This document shows positions 1-8,529 of a stretch of DNA of 47,118 nt, one piece after another. Every line of letters starts with the position of its first letter. Within the stretch, counting starts at the first letter, position 1. A program made the position numbers and the translations under genes. Source of the DNA: Patescibacteria group bacterium (lineage in GTDB: Archaea > Nanobdellota > Nanobdellia > Pacearchaeales > GW2011-AR1); NCBI GenBank assembly GCA_019428815.1, contig JAHYJW010000001.1:1-47118 (forward strand), in the 5' to 3' direction. The notes below the pieces were generated by a model. That model was not told where the DNA came from, did not search any database, and saw only the letters and a program-made list of their open reading frames with translations.

Positions 1-1747
1 AGGTAATGTTTATTGAAGAGTTTTCATCTACTTGAATTCCAGATTCAAGAAATTCATTTAAACCTGTATTTTCTAGGGTGTAATTAATTCTTATTTCTTG
101 ATTAATTCTTTTCCAATTGAATCCCTCTGGAATTGTTCCGTTAGGATCATCAACCTCATGATTAAAAATGTAATCTGTTTCAATGTAGAATCTGTCCCCC
201 TCTATATTTGTCCAATCATTTAAAATATGAAAAAGATCCCATTGCCCATAAATAGGATCAGGAGCTAATGCATCCTGACAAACCATTAGGCTAGGATTAC
301 AAGGAGTTAAGTAGCTCATATGATACTGAAGTTCTTTAGGAACAAAGAAATCAATATGTCTTATTGTGAGATTAAGGTAGTCTTCATTATAAAATTTAAT
401 ATGACTTTGATTCACTTCTGCAATTATAGGTTTAGCTTCTAATCCATCTATAATGAATGTTGATAATGGCTTTGTTGTTGTTAATGTAAAGATTTCTGTT
501 TGATTCCAGTTTCCGGCATCATCGCTTGCATACCATCTATAACCAATTGTTCTATTGAAACTATAAGTTAAAGTTTTTGTAACATTTGCCCATTCTGGTG
601 TTTCTGTAAAATTAACAGCAGAATCATTTTCCCAGGTTCCTGAATTGTTTGTGGAGAAAATCCATTGTCCGTTAGGATGCAAAGATGTTTCATCATTCCA
701 TTTAATTGAAAAAAGTGTTAGTTCATTTATTGCAGTGTTATTGTGTGATGTGTTAGAATAACTTGGAGAAATATTATCTGGTTCAGGGGGTTCTGATTCG
801 AGGGTATAATTAACTTCTAAATAAGGTTTAAGATTGCTATTAGAAGCTTCTTTTGAATGAAAATACCAGTATCTCTGACTGTTATCTTCATTCTGGTCTT
901 TTATGAGCCAACCAAAATTTATTGAAGGATCAACAATAAAATCTTGAACATCAGAAGTAACATCCCAGCTATCCCATTTTAAACTTCCTGTCCAAGTGAT
1001 AGTTTGGATATCTGTTGCATTTTCATTAAAATCTCCACCTGCAGAAGTCCAACTTCCATTTGTAGAAAAGTTATTCCACGTTACCCCTGATTCTGTCCAG
1101 TTTCTTTCTGGTTCTTGTTGAATTAAATGAACCCCGATTTGTCTTTCAAAACCTAACGAAGATGATTCATGGAGATGTAATGTAGCGCTAGTCACTGTTG
1201 CATTTTTTGGAATTGAAGATAAATTAAATTGAATTATCCCTCTTTTAGAATATGAAGGAGACCAGGGATAGATTTCTATTTTAACGTCATTACCATAGTT
1301 AGTATTTGGTTGTCCTTGGCTCATAAAAGAATCTGCTAAGGGATAAAATGAATCAGAAAAGTTTTCAGAAGATTTAGATTCAGAAAAAATAGAAAATCCT
1401 GTAAAAGTTGGTTCTAAGTACAAATAAGAAACAAATAACAAAGAAATGAATAAAAAAGAAAATAAAAACGGAATAATGTATCTCTTAGAGAAATTTTCCC
1501 TTCTTTTTAACTCTTGATAATAATTTTTTAAATGATGATCATAATAATTAATCCATTCAAAAATATTCTTTCCATCTCGATGTTTGTTCAGAGTCTCAAC
1601 ATAGAAATTATAACTAACTTTTCCTTGTTGATAATTATCCTTCAACCTCTTAAGATAATTTTCAAAATAATCTTTTCTCTCTTTTGTGAGTTGTATTTTT
1701 TCTTTTAGTTCCCTTATTGAAGCATTAGCTAAAATAGCTCTTTTCAT
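1..1747 (-). CDS. DNRLRE-domain surface protein, membrane-anchored (3' end beyond window)
   Basis: This open frame is absent from the ORF track because it has no stop inside the window; I translated it from the ATG at 1747. The first 85 or so residues are charged and helical (cytoplasmic coiled coil), followed by one membrane segment at about 90-111. The sequence FTGFSIF comes just after it, then a long Thr/Asn/Ser-rich outer part with many N-x-S/T sites. Residues from about 138 to 320 fit a DNRLRE domain, a beta-sandwich found in secreted and surface proteins: PNTNYGND, RGIIQFNLSSIP, SGVTWNNF, a W-D-V-T-S-D segment and a closing LKPYLEVNY. An Ig-like region (YRWYASDDAGNW) follows. The likely role is cell-surface adhesion or structure. 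It diverges from the surface-protein gene at 2053. The family call is fairly sure; the function is inferred. Confidence 0.82.
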   Translation of the reverse strand, partial: MKRAILANASIRELKEKIQLTKERKDYFENYLKRLKDNYQQGKVSYNFYVETLNKHRDGKNIFEWINYYDHHLKNYYQELKRRENFSKRYIIPFLFSFLFISLLFVSYLYLEPTFTGFSIFSESKSSENFSDSFYPLADSFMSQGQPNTNYGNDVKIEIYPWSPSYSKRGIIQFNLSSIPKNATVTSATLHLHESSSLGFERQIGVHLIQQEPERNWTESGVTWNNFSTNGSWTSAGGDFNENATDIQTITWTGSLKWDSWDVTSDVQDFIVDPSINFGWLIKDQNEDNSQRYWYFHSKEASNSNLKPYLEVNYTLESEPPEPDNISPSYSNTSHNNTAINELTLFSIKWNDETSLHPNGQWIFSTNNSGTWENDSAVNFTETPEWANVTKTLTYSFNRTIGYRWYASDDAGNWNQTEIFTLTTTKPLSTFIIDGLEAKPIIAEVNQSHIKFYNEDYLNLTIRHIDFFVPKELQYHMSYLTPCNPSLMVCQDALAPDPIYGQWDLFHILNDWTNIEGDRFYIETDYIFNHEVDDPNGTIPEGFNWKRINQEIRINYTLENTGLNEFLESGIQVDENSSINIT

Positions 1748-1816
1748 TACTTATTATTTATGTATTTATACTTATAAACTTATGTAATAAAACATTAATA
1801 CTTATTATTTATGTAT
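1748..1816. repeat. pair of exact 18-bp direct repeats, 51 bp apart
   Basis: The sequence TACTTATTATTTATGTAT occurs at 1748-1765 and again at 1799-1816. The flanking bases differ, so the identity is limited to these 18 bases. The position immediately upstream of the 1747 start codon suggests a regulatory duplication rather than a mobile-element remnant. AT-rich sequence makes chance repeats more likely, so confidence in a function is low. Confidence 0.45.
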
Positions 1817-2052
1817 AAATCTTAAGATCCTTGAATCGTGCTCTTTGTAGTCTCTTTTTTTAGTTCGTTTCCCCTTTACTTTTTTTAATACTTCTAAAGG
1901 GAAATTTTTTAGAATACTTAATCTTAGAATTTTTAAGGAGTGGGATAAATTAATTTTGATAACTTTAACCTCTTAATTTTAAAATTTTTAAATAACTAGG
2001 ATTGAGCCCTAGAATGGATAAATTTTAAAAGTATGATGGTTTGTTCTTAGGA
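1748..2052. promoter_or_regulatory. divergent intergenic region between two surface-protein genes, with an 18-bp direct repeat
   Basis: This gap of about 300 bases separates two divergent surface-protein genes. An exact 18-base direct repeat, TACTTATTATTTATGTAT, lies at 1748-1765 and 1799-1816. The first copy abuts the minus-strand start codon. Between the copies is AT-rich sequence with TATA-like stretches for the minus-strand gene. On the right side, TTTTAAAATTTTTAAATAAC near 1977-1996 could serve the plus-strand gene. I see no credible ORF or RNA gene in it. Confidence 0.5.
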
Positions 2053-4038
2053 ATGAGAAGAGCAACACCCTTTATTTTTATTGCATCATTACTAGCCGTT
2101 TCACTAGCAATTTTTTTATTTCCCGGATTTCAATTTACAGGATTGGTTATTTTTGATTTAGAAAACATTTCTCCAGTGAATAACTCTTCTTTCGAAGTAG
2201 GGGTAGTTAACTTTTCTATCTCTTTAGACGATAATGAAAGCGTAATAAAAAATGTATCTTTAATTATTAATGATTCTATTTGGGATACTAATAATTCTGG
2301 ATTAGAGGGGGTATATAATTGGACAGTTACCGATTTAGAAAATGGAGAATATAACTGGAGCATCTTAGTTTTTGATTTAGATAATGAATCTTATTCTACA
2401 GGAATAAGATACTTTTTTATTAATCTGTCTTCTTTAGAAAATTCAGTTCCTGAAAATGATTCTATAACTTATGGAAATGAATGGTCTGGCGCGCAATTTT
2501 ATTTAGATAATTTTGAATTTGAAATAAATGAATCTGAGAATTACTCTTGGTTAATCAATTATACGCCCCTTTTTGATATAAATTCTACTGGTTTTTTGAT
2601 TAATAATTTTTCTTTAGGAGTTTGGGAGTACTACCTACTTGTTACTTTAAATAACTCTCAAGGAGAGAATTATTCTCTTGTTTACAATCTTAATGTAACC
2701 CCTGCACAACCTCCTTTGAGTATAAGCTTTGAAAATTCTACAATTGAACCTGGAGATAGAGCAAATGTTAGAGGTTTGGGGTGTCCCCAAAATCAGTCTA
2801 ATTTAACATGTGTGTTCTATCGTGATGGAACTGCTGTTTCAAATCCAGACACTACGAGATTATATGATGATGATGAATATTTTTATGTTTACAATACAAC
2901 TGGAAACCAAAATTACACCAGTTATTCTAAAGGCTTCACATTAACTGTCAAAGAAGCGTTGCTTGAAGAGAACGAAATTTCTGAAGAGATGCTCTTATTT
3001 CCTCCTTTAGAAGAGATTATAACTCCGGTGATAGCTATTGGGGCTGACAGTATTTCTTCTTTTGAATTAATACAGGGCGATTCTCAAGAAATTTCATGGA
3101 AAGTTAAAAATACAGGAAACACTGAATTAAACTCTTGTTTGATCAATGTTACTGGAAATTATTCTGATTGGGTTTATTTATCCGAAGAAGATTTACAGGA
3201 AAGCTTTAATTTAACTCCCGATGAGTATCATACTACTTATTTTAATATCACTGTCCCAGGAGACGCCGAAGAAGGAGAGTACTCTTTTACAGCAAAAGCT
3301 ACATGTACACAAAAATCTGTTTCAAAAGGTTTTACTTTAACAGTTAAAGAAAAAAAGCTTGAATTAAAGATTATAGAGGTAGAAAAAGTCAGAGATGATT
3401 CTGTTAAAGTCGTTTATCGCCTTGAAGAAATCAAAGGAAGAGATCAAGATGTTAAAGTTAATTTTTCTCTTTTAGAATTAAACGGAGAAAAAATTTCTTT
3501 TATTGAAGATGAAAGGAGTATTAGGGCTAATTCTTCAAAAGACTTTAAGGTGAGGATGACTGTTGATGAATCTTTAGAGGGAGAAGTAAGTTTAATGGCA
3601 GAATTTAATTCAGAAATTTATTCAGGTTCTTTGAAAAAGGCAATTTTTCTTAGTGCACCTTTAGGAGGATTCGTAATATTTGATGAGCTTAGCACAGAAG
3701 GAAATATCCTTTTAGTTGTTGGGGTTCTTTTATTTCTTTTAGTATCTTTTTTTATCGTAAGAAAAATTAGAACTGGAAAATTTTTGAATAAACCTCTTTT
3801 TAAAAAAAAGGGGAAAAAATTAGAAAAGAACAACACAAGAGAAAAAAGGGATAATCTTAAAGAAGAAGCTAAGAATAAATCTGAAGAAAAAGAAATAGAC
3901 GAAAATAAAAGAAAAGATGTTACTAAAGAAAAAGAGGAAAAATTTAAAGAAGTAGGAGATACCGATAAAAAAGAATATTCAGCGGAAAAGGGGACGGATA
4001 AGAAAGATAGAAAATTTCCGTTTAATCTTTTTAAATAA
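2053..4038 (+). CDS. membrane-anchored surface protein with Ig-like/NEW3-type domain and Lys-rich cytoplasmic tail
   Basis: The ORF track starts at a TTG (2041). I prefer the ATG at 2053, which places a short positive stretch (MRRATPF) directly before the first hydrophobic segment. FTGLVIF follows that segment, echoing FTGFSIF in the divergent neighbour. The exterior is rich in Asn, Ser and Thr, with many potential N-glycosylation sites. Around residues 330-440 the pattern KNTGNTELNSC...FNITVPGDAEEGEYSF matches NEW3/CARDB-like beta-sandwich domains. A second membrane segment (about 560-582) is followed by a highly charged Lys/Glu tail of about 80 residues. The likely topology is a surface domain with both ends at or inside the membrane. 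I cannot assign a specific ligand or role. Confidence 0.8.
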   Translation: MRRATPFIFIASLLAVSLAIFLFPGFQFTGLVIFDLENISPVNNSSFEVGVVNFSISLDDNESVIKNVSLIINDSIWDTNNSGLEGVYNWTVTDLENGEYNWSILVFDLDNESYSTGIRYFFINLSSLENSVPENDSITYGNEWSGAQFYLDNFEFEINESENYSWLINYTPLFDINSTGFLINNFSLGVWEYYLLVTLNNSQGENYSLVYNLNVTPAQPPLSISFENSTIEPGDRANVRGLGCPQNQSNLTCVFYRDGTAVSNPDTTRLYDDDEYFYVYNTTGNQNYTSYSKGFTLTVKEALLEENEISEEMLLFPPLEEIITPVIAIGADSISSFELIQGDSQEISWKVKNTGNTELNSCLINVTGNYSDWVYLSEEDLQESFNLTPDEYHTTYFNITVPGDAEEGEYSFTAKATCTQKSVSKGFTLTVKEKKLELKIIEVEKVRDDSVKVVYRLEEIKGRDQDVKVNFSLLELNGEKISFIEDERSIRANSSKDFKVRMTVDESLEGEVSLMAEFNSEIYSGSLKKAIFLSAPLGGFVIFDELSTEGNILLVVGVLLFLLVSFFIVRKIRTGKFLNKPLFKKKGKKLEKNNTREKRDNLKEEAKNKSEEKEIDENKRKDVTKEKEEKFKEVGDTDKKEYSAEKGTDKKDRKFPFNLFK

Positions 4039-4104
4039 AAACTTTATTTTTTGTAACTTTTTTTTAATACTAAATTTTAAAAATGAATAAAGTTTTTTTT
4101 TGTT

Positions 4105-4779
4105 ATGAAAACCTTTCTTCTAGGTGTTGATGATGCGGGAAGAGGTCCTGTAATCGGTCCTATGGTACTTGCTGGATGTTTAATGGATTTAGAAACAGAA
4201 ACAGAATTTAGATCCTTAGGAGTTCGAGATAGTAAACAATTAACCCAAAAAAGAAGAGAATTCTTTGAAAAAATTATAAAAGAAAAATCTGAAGGTTTTG
4301 AGACTGTTGTTATTAGTCCTGAAGAAATAGACCAAAAGAATAGTGAAGGGTTAAAATTAAACGAGCTGGAAGGAATTGCCGCTGCAAAAATAATCAATAA
4401 ACTGAATGAAGGTAAGAAAAGATTAAAGGTTATTTTAGACTGCCCTTCTCCAAATCGGGCAAAATGGAGAGATTTTTTGATGACTAATATATCTAATCTT
4501 TCTAATTTAGAGATACACTGTGAACATAAGGCAGATAGAGACTATATTGTAGTTGCTGCAGCATCGATTTTAGCAAAAAGTGAAAGAGAAAGACAAATGG
4601 GTAAACTTAAAGAAAAATACGGAGAAGAAATTGGGTCTGGATATAGTTCTGATCCGGTTACAAAAAAATTCCTTAAAAAAAATATTCAAAAACATAATGA
4701 TTCTGGAATCTTTAGAAAAACATGGGCTACTTGGAAAAATGCTAGTCAGAACTCCAAACAAAAAAAACTTTTTGAATAA
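4105..4779 (+). CDS. rnhB: ribonuclease HII
   Basis: RNase HII cleaves RNA in RNA-DNA hybrids and starts ribonucleotide excision repair. The 224-residue length is normal for archaeal type 2 enzymes. The N-terminus GVDDAGRGPVIGP matches the family signature, except that the second acidic residue is Asp10 where nearly all members have Glu (DEAGRG). The other catalytic acids are visible as Asp112 (VILDCPSPN) and Asp144 (HKADRDYIVVAAASILAK), the latter inside the strongly conserved C-terminal motif. The ATG at 4105 lies about 28 bases after the AT box TAAATTTTAAAAA, which suggests a leaderless transcript. The smc-like gene follows on the same strand after 91 bases. Identity is secure; the D-D variant is unusual but conservative. 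Confidence 0.95.
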   Translation: MKTFLLGVDDAGRGPVIGPMVLAGCLMDLETETEFRSLGVRDSKQLTQKRREFFEKIIKEKSEGFETVVISPEEIDQKNSEGLKLNELEGIAAAKIINKLNEGKKRLKVILDCPSPNRAKWRDFLMTNISNLSNLEIHCEHKADRDYIVVAAASILAKSERERQMGKLKEKYGEEIGSGYSSDPVTKKFLKKNIQKHNDSGIFRKTWATWKNASQNSKQKKLFE

Positions 4780-4841
4780 TCTTTTGGGTTAAAATAACTT
4801 CCTTTTGTCTATAGTCTTTGGATGTTAAAATCATCTTAATC

Positions 4842-4849
4842 TTTAAAAA
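4842..4849 (+). promoter_or_regulatory. TATA box of the SMC-like gene
   Basis: TTTAAAAA is centred about 25 bases before the ATG at 4871. That spacing is typical for leaderless archaeal transcripts, in which the TSS falls at or next to the start codon. No Shine-Dalgarno sequence is visible before this gene, which agrees with that reading. Confidence 0.55.
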
Positions 4850-4870
4850 CTTACTCAACTTTTTTTTTAA

Positions 4871-7741
4871 ATGACACACATAAAAAAGTTGGTGATGCAA
4901 GGGTTTAAAAGTTTCCCAAAGAAAACAGAAATCCCCTTTACTCCAGGGATAAATGTTGTGCTTGGTCCAAACGGTAGCGGAAAATCAAACATCTCTGATG
5001 CAATTTGTTTTGTTTTAGGTAGATTAAGTATTAAATCTATGCGTGCTGCTAAAGCGGGAAATTTAATTTTTTTAGGAACTAAAGCTGCATCGCCTTCAAA
5101 GGAAGCGGTCGTTGAAATTGTTTTTGATAACTCTAACTCTGTTTTTTCTTTAGAAGGAAAAGAAGTTTCATTAAAAAGGATAGTTAGAAGAAATGGGCAG
5201 AGTATTTATAAAATCAATAATGAGACAAAAACGAGACATGAAGTTTTAAATCTTCTTGCTCAAGGGGGAATAGACCCTCAAGGATTTAATATAGTTCTTC
5301 AAGGAGGAATTCAGAATTTTGTGAGAATGCAACCTGAAGAAAGAAGAAAAGTTATTGAAGAAGTTTCAGGAATTTCAATATATGAATCTAGAAAAGAAAA
5401 ATCTCTTAGAGAACTTGAAAAAACTGAAGAAAAATTAAAATCAATTAATTCTGTTCTTAGAGAAAGAACAGCCTATTTAAGTAATTTAGAAAAAGAAAGA
5501 GAACAAGCTCTTAAATATAAAAAATTAGAATTAGAGGTAAAAAAATTAAAGGCTAGTTTGATAAGTTATGATCTTAACAAAAAAAAGAAAGAAGCGGATA
5601 TAATAAACTCTCAAATAAAAGATAAAAACATAAGATTAGAAAAAAGTAAAAAAGATTTGGTAACTCTTCAGTCTGAGATAAAGACTTTAGAACAAAATGT
5701 TGAGAAAATAAATACCCAAATTCAAACTTCTACAGGAATTGAACAAGAAAAATTAAATCAAGAAATTGCTAACTTAAGAGCAGATCTTTCTGGGATAAGG
5801 GTAAAACTTGAGAATTATGAATCAAAAGGTTCTAATTTAGCCAAACAAAAAAAAGAATTTTATGATTCTATAAAAAATATAGAGCTAGAAATTAAAGAAC
5901 TTCAAAAAGAAACACCTACTTCTGTTAGGAAAGCAAAAGAGATAGAAGAAAAAAAGAAAGAATTAGAGAGGGTTGAAGAAAAACGTAAAAAGTTTTACAT
6001 GGCAAAATCTGATTTATCCTCTTTAAAAGATAGAATTGAAGATAAACAATCTCTTCTTCAAAATTATAACAATGAATCAGAATTCTTGATTAAGCATATT
6101 GAAACTCTCTCTTTAGAAATCTTTGATTTAAGATCAGATAAACAAAAATTGGAAAAATTAAAGATTTTTTTAAGTGAGAAAAAGGATGCTTTATCAGGTT
6201 TATTAAAAAGAGAATTAGAATTAGAAAAAAAAACTTCTGCAAATGAATCAGAGATAGAAAACCAAAAAAAAGTTTTAGAAAAAATCTCAAAATTAGATGT
6301 ATGCCCTGTTTGTAAAAATAAGATTACCCCTCAACATATGGAGGAGATTATGAAAGAAATTTCCCCTAAAATCAAAGAACTTGAAAAGGAGATTACTGAT
6401 TCTGACAAGGAATTAAGAAATATCTATCAAAAAAAAGAGATTTTTACTAATGATACTGAGCAATTAACAGATCAAATTTCTAAAATTGAATCAGATATTA
6501 ACAGATTAATGACTATAAACGAAAAAAAATCTCAAATAAAAATCCTACAAGAAAAAATAGAAATAATAAAAAAAGAATTAAGTGAATTGATTGTTAAAAG
6601 GAAAAAATTAGAAGGAATCCTAGAAGAGAACTCTAATTTGGAAGAAAAATATGAAACTTTAAAAATTGAAATTCAAGATATTTCTTTAAGGACCAGAGAA
6701 ACTTTAAGTTCTGAAGTTGACTTCAAACAAAGAGGACTTGAAAGAACAAAAATTTCATTAAAGCAGGTTATTAGAGAGGAAATTGAAGTAAATGAAGAAA
6801 TAAAATCCTTAAAGGAAATTGTTTCTAAAAAAGAGAAACTATTATCTGAAAAGAGGGTGCAGGAAGAAGAACTTAATTTTAAATTTAAAAAACTTATTTC
6901 TGAAAGAGACTCTACTCACTCTTTTATTAGAAAAAAAGAATCTGAGACTTTAGAGAAACAAAATGGTATTCGCCTAATTGAGGGCGAGATAAATGATCTT
7001 AAAATAGACCGGGCTAGAATAGACGCAGAAATAGAAAATCTTGAAATAGAGTTATCAGAATTTGGAAATGTAGAGATATTCAGACCAAAATCTGGAAAAG
7101 AGGTTTTAACTATCCGCCTGGTGAAAACTCAAGAAATTCTTTTAAAAATTGGTAATGTAAATTTACGCTCTTTAGAAGTTTATGATTCCATAAAAAAAGA
7201 ATATGATTCCATAAAAGAAAAAGCAGAGATTATTAGTCAAGAAAAAGAGGGAATTTTTAAGGTAATTCAGGAAATAGATACTAAAAAGAAAAAAACCTTT
7301 TTAAAAACCCTTAAAATTTTAAATGAACTATTTACTAGAAATTTTTCTCAATTGACTTCTAAAGGTCAAGTATCTTTAGATATTGAGAATTCTCAAGATC
7401 CGTTTGAACCGGGTTCTGGCGTTGAAATAATTGTTAAAACAGGACATGGTAAATATTTTGATGTTAAATCTTTATCTGGGGGAGAACAAACTTTAGTAGC
7501 TTTATCTCTTATTTTTGCAATTCAGGAGTATAGTCCTTATTATTTTTATTTATTAGACGAAATTGATGCAGCTTTAGATAAGAAAAATTCAGAGAGATTA
7601 GCAGGACTATTAAATAAGTATATGTTAAAAGGCCAGTACATAATTATAACCCATAATGATGAGATTATTTCTCGTGCTACAAATCTTTATGGGGTAAGTA
7701 TGCATGAGGGAGTTAGTAAAGTTTTAAGTCTTAAAGTTTGA
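4871..7741 (+). CDS. SMC-family ATPase with Rad50-like zinc hook in place of the hinge
   Basis: The protein (956 aa) is probably a chromosome organisation/segregation ATPase. The heads are SMC-like. The N-terminus has VMQGFKSFPKKTEIPF and Walker A GPNGSGKSN. The C-terminus has the signature LSGGEQTLVALSLIFAI, Walker B YLLDEIDAALD and the SMC-typical ending LYGVSMHEGVSKVLS. Long coiled coils fill the middle. Canonical SMC proteins are about 1,170-1,200 aa and have a globular hinge. Here I find no hinge; instead there is a CPVC zinc hook at Cys478/Cys481, exactly mid-protein, as in Rad50. Dimerisation by shared zinc is therefore expected. No mre11, scpA or scpB is nearby. It may do the SMC job, or form a separate DPANN SMC-like class. 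The head assignment is strong; the role is inferred. Confidence 0.9.
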   Translation: MTHIKKLVMQGFKSFPKKTEIPFTPGINVVLGPNGSGKSNISDAICFVLGRLSIKSMRAAKAGNLIFLGTKAASPSKEAVVEIVFDNSNSVFSLEGKEVSLKRIVRRNGQSIYKINNETKTRHEVLNLLAQGGIDPQGFNIVLQGGIQNFVRMQPEERRKVIEEVSGISIYESRKEKSLRELEKTEEKLKSINSVLRERTAYLSNLEKEREQALKYKKLELEVKKLKASLISYDLNKKKKEADIINSQIKDKNIRLEKSKKDLVTLQSEIKTLEQNVEKINTQIQTSTGIEQEKLNQEIANLRADLSGIRVKLENYESKGSNLAKQKKEFYDSIKNIELEIKELQKETPTSVRKAKEIEEKKKELERVEEKRKKFYMAKSDLSSLKDRIEDKQSLLQNYNNESEFLIKHIETLSLEIFDLRSDKQKLEKLKIFLSEKKDALSGLLKRELELEKKTSANESEIENQKKVLEKISKLDVCPVCKNKITPQHMEEIMKEISPKIKELEKEITDSDKELRNIYQKKEIFTNDTEQLTDQISKIESDINRLMTINEKKSQIKILQEKIEIIKKELSELIVKRKKLEGILEENSNLEEKYETLKIEIQDISLRTRETLSSEVDFKQRGLERTKISLKQVIREEIEVNEEIKSLKEIVSKKEKLLSEKRVQEEELNFKFKKLISERDSTHSFIRKKESETLEKQNGIRLIEGEINDLKIDRARIDAEIENLEIELSEFGNVEIFRPKSGKEVLTIRLVKTQEILLKIGNVNLRSLEVYDSIKKEYDSIKEKAEIISQEKEGIFKVIQEIDTKKKKTFLKTLKILNELFTRNFSQLTSKGQVSLDIENSQDPFEPGSGVEIIVKTGHGKYFDVKSLSGGEQTLVALSLIFAIQEYSPYYFYLLDEIDAALDKKNSERLAGLLNKYMLKGQYIIITHNDEIISRATNLYGVSMHEGVSKVLSLKV

Positions 7742-7803
7742 TTTTTTTGTCTAACTTTTTAATTTTTTTGAATACTAGAAATTAAGTTTTAATTTAGATG
7801 CCT

Positions 7804-7815
7804 AAATATTTAAAC
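7804..7815 (+). promoter_or_regulatory. TATA box of pcm
   Basis: AAATATTTAAAC is centred about 26 bases before the ATG at 7836. This is the recurring spacing in this window and indicates a leaderless mRNA. Confidence 0.5.
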
Positions 7816-7835
7816 TATGAACTCTTTTTTGAATA

Positions 7836-8462
7836 ATGAACAAAGAAAATCTTTTGGAATCTTTAAAATCCTTCGGATTCTCAAAAAATATCCTTAATGC
7901 CTTTTCTTCTGTTCGAAGAGAGGATTTTTTGCCTCCAGAATTAGAATCTAGAGCTTATGAGGATACCTCTTTACCAATTGGGGAAGGACAGACTATCTCT
8001 CAACCTTATACTATCGGGATAATGTTATCTGAGTTAGATCTTAAATTAGGACAAAAAGTTTTAGAAATTGGTTCTGGTTCAGGGTATGTTTTAGCCTTGA
8101 TTTCAAAGATAGTTGGAGAAAGGGGGAATGTTTTTGGAATAGAAGTTTTTAAGAGTTTAGCTGAAAAATCTAAAGAATCCCTTAATGATTATTCGAATAT
8201 TAAAATCTATAACAAAAATGGTTCAAAGGGGCTACCTGAAGAAGCTCCTTTTGATAGGGTTCTTATAAGTGCAGCAACTCGTCAAATCCCCAAGGAAGTA
8301 TTAAATCAACTTAAAGAAAAAGGGATTTTAGTTGCTCCGCATGGTCCAAGATTTGAGCAAGATATTGTGGTTCTTAAGAAAGAAGGGAAAGAGTTTGTCA
8401 CTAAAAGTAAAATTCCCGGGTTTATTTTTGTCCCTTTTTTAGAATCAGAAGAATGTTATTAA
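7836..8462 (+). CDS. pcm: protein-L-isoaspartate O-methyltransferase
   Basis: This enzyme methylates isoaspartyl residues with S-adenosylmethionine so that age-damaged proteins can be repaired. The 208-residue protein shows the family order. RREDFLPPELESRAYEDTSLP is followed by GEGQTISQPYTIGIM (the substrate-binding segment). The SAM-binding motif I is VLEIGSGSGYVLALI, and the downstream acidic residue is in NVFGIEVF. A later block reads DRVLISAATRQIPKEVLNQLKEKGILVAP, which is standard for PCMT. It has its own AT-box promoter and is convergent with dph2, with only short AT-rich sequence between them. No unusual residues were noticed. Confidence in identity is high. Confidence 0.95.
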   Translation: MNKENLLESLKSFGFSKNILNAFSSVRREDFLPPELESRAYEDTSLPIGEGQTISQPYTIGIMLSELDLKLGQKVLEIGSGSGYVLALISKIVGERGNVFGIEVFKSLAEKSKESLNDYSNIKIYNKNGSKGLPEEAPFDRVLISAATRQIPKEVLNQLKEKGILVAPHGPRFEQDIVVLKKEGKEFVTKSKIPGFIFVPFLESEECY

Positions 8463-8529
8463 AAATTAGGGTATTATTTGATAATTAATTTTAAGTTAAA
8501 ACAGTTTTATATTTTAAATAAGACTAATC

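Noticed and set aside
4871-7741. Calling this gene rad50 because of the CPVC hook
   Set aside because: Signature, Walker B and C-terminal LYGVSMHEGVSKV segments are SMC-like and there is no mre11 neighbour, so I call it SMC-family with a zinc hook.
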